DNA of 64,000 nucleotides from Wuchereria bancrofti (lineage: Eukaryota; Nematoda; Chromadorea; Rhabditida; Onchocercidae), in the NCBI GenBank assembly GCA_005281725.1, contig SSBO01000012.1:965304-1029303 (forward strand). The letters run 5' to 3'. A program made the position numbers and the translations under genes. The notes under the pieces were generated by a model. That model was not told the DNA's origin. It saw only the letters and a list, made by a program, of their open reading frames with translations, and ran no database searches. Shown here piece by piece: positions 63,313 through 64,000 of this stretch; the first letter of the stretch is position 1, and each line of letters begins with the position of its first letter.

Positions 63313-63967
63313 ATGTATTGGTCAATACCACAACAATTGATGATAATAATCATTGTTATTACAATAACTCATATTACAAATACGTTTGCTTGTCTCAGCA
63401 GTAAGAATCCCTTTTTTTTTTCATTTTATTTCATAAAATTATATTAAAATATAGTTTTAGTAATAAGAATTGATCTGAATCAAAGAAATGCAACTAAAAA
63501 TGAATAAAATTAAAATTTAATTATATTATATATGTGCATGCATGTACTATATGTAATGTAATATGTAACAAATGAAAATTGTTAGTTTAATTATATAAGA
63601 AAAAATAACTATGAAAATGATTAATTGAATGATAATTAAGAAAAAAATTTAGTTATTTTGTTTTTACATTAATACTAACAAAAAAAAATTAATTATTTTC
63701 TTGATTTATTATATTAATATTAGTAAAAAATTAATTATTTTAATGATTTTATTATATTAATATCAGTGAAAAAATTTTAATTATTCCATTGATTTATTAT
63801 CATTAATACTAATAAAAAAAAGAAAAAATTATTTTATTAATAAATTCAGATGGTTTTTGTTCATGTCGAACAACAATACCTGCTAATACCTGTCCGTGCG
63901 TACAACATATACCATTACAGCATAAAAGTTACGCTACACCATACGTACCACGTCAATTACCAGATAA
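63313..63967 (+). CDS. Unrecognised secreted Cys-rich protein (partial, 3' end beyond window)
   Basis: Two exons are visible, 63313-63400 and 63850-63967, with donor GTAAGA, acceptor TTCAG and a second donor GTTACA at 63968. The first exon encodes a signal peptide-like sequence with a hydrophobic core (LMIIIIVITITHI) and a plausible cleavage site after TFA. The mature start is cysteine-rich: Cys-Leu, then NGFCSCRTTIPANTCPCVQH, followed by a Pro/Tyr-rich segment. I do not recognise the family. About 69 residues are seen and the frame stays open at the edge of the window. The CxC pairs suggest disulfides in an extracellular protein. Exact function unknown. Confidence 0.6.
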
Positions 63968-64000
63968 GTTACATATTTTTTTTTTTAATTTTTACTAATA

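Noticed and set aside
1..64000. tRNA, rRNA, CRISPR, insertion-sequence or viral elements
   Set aside because: I looked for tRNA B-box-like motifs, transposase or polymerase motifs, and regularly spaced short repeats with unique spacers and found none. The tandem arrays are diverged satellites without spacers.

Overview
The window looks like a draft-assembly piece of a nematode nuclear genome, most probably a clade III spirurid or filarial worm. Non-coding DNA is extremely A+T-rich with long homopolymers. Introns are GT-AG with TTTCAG-like acceptors. The gene content includes a joint eat-18/lev-10 locus, an arrangement I know only from nematodes. The species assignment is inference. All gene models were spliced by eye from splice-site phase and family similarity, without transcripts or database searches.

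Layout. 1-8859: gene desert with microsatellites, degenerate tandem repeats and a one-N gap flanked by identical 160-bp ends. 8860-21156 (+): nicotinic-receptor accessory locus, a 70-residue EAT-18-like membrane protein whose stop codon overlaps the donor of the first lev-10 exon, followed by a five-CUB, one-LDLa, one-TM protein matching LEV-10. 21157-26123: intergenic, with a minisatellite of about 190-bp period. 26124-32781 (+): RanBP9/10-type SPRY-LisH-CTLH-CRA protein (5' end unresolved). 35355-39695 (+): tRNA-dihydrouridine synthase 2 with C-terminal dsRBD. 40235-45812 (-): leukotriene A4 hydrolase-type M1 aminopeptidase, convergent with dus-2. 47061-49186 (-): METTL21D/VCP-lysine methyltransferase-like protein. 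50224-51157 (+): C/EBP-gamma-like bZIP factor, divergent from the methyltransferase across a 1-kb spacer rich in ACGT-core bZIP-type sites. 52297-54831 (+): neuroguidin/Lcp5-like Sas10 protein. 54832-63312: gene desert with repeats. 63313-end (+): first two exons of an unrecognised secreted Cys-rich protein.

Functional links. The two products at 8860-21156 are both accessory factors of nicotinic acetylcholine receptors (pharyngeal receptor function for EAT-18, muscle receptor clustering for LEV-10). The other genes are unrelated housekeeping or regulatory genes on both strands, and I see no operon. The most notable signals are the stop/donor overlap that separates EAT-18 from LEV-10, the repeated local tandem duplications inside lev-10 introns (one of which multiplied a splice acceptor five times), the alternative LEV-10 tail, an apparently mutated acceptor (GG for AG) in the LTA4H gene, and the bZIP-site cluster in front of the bZIP gene.
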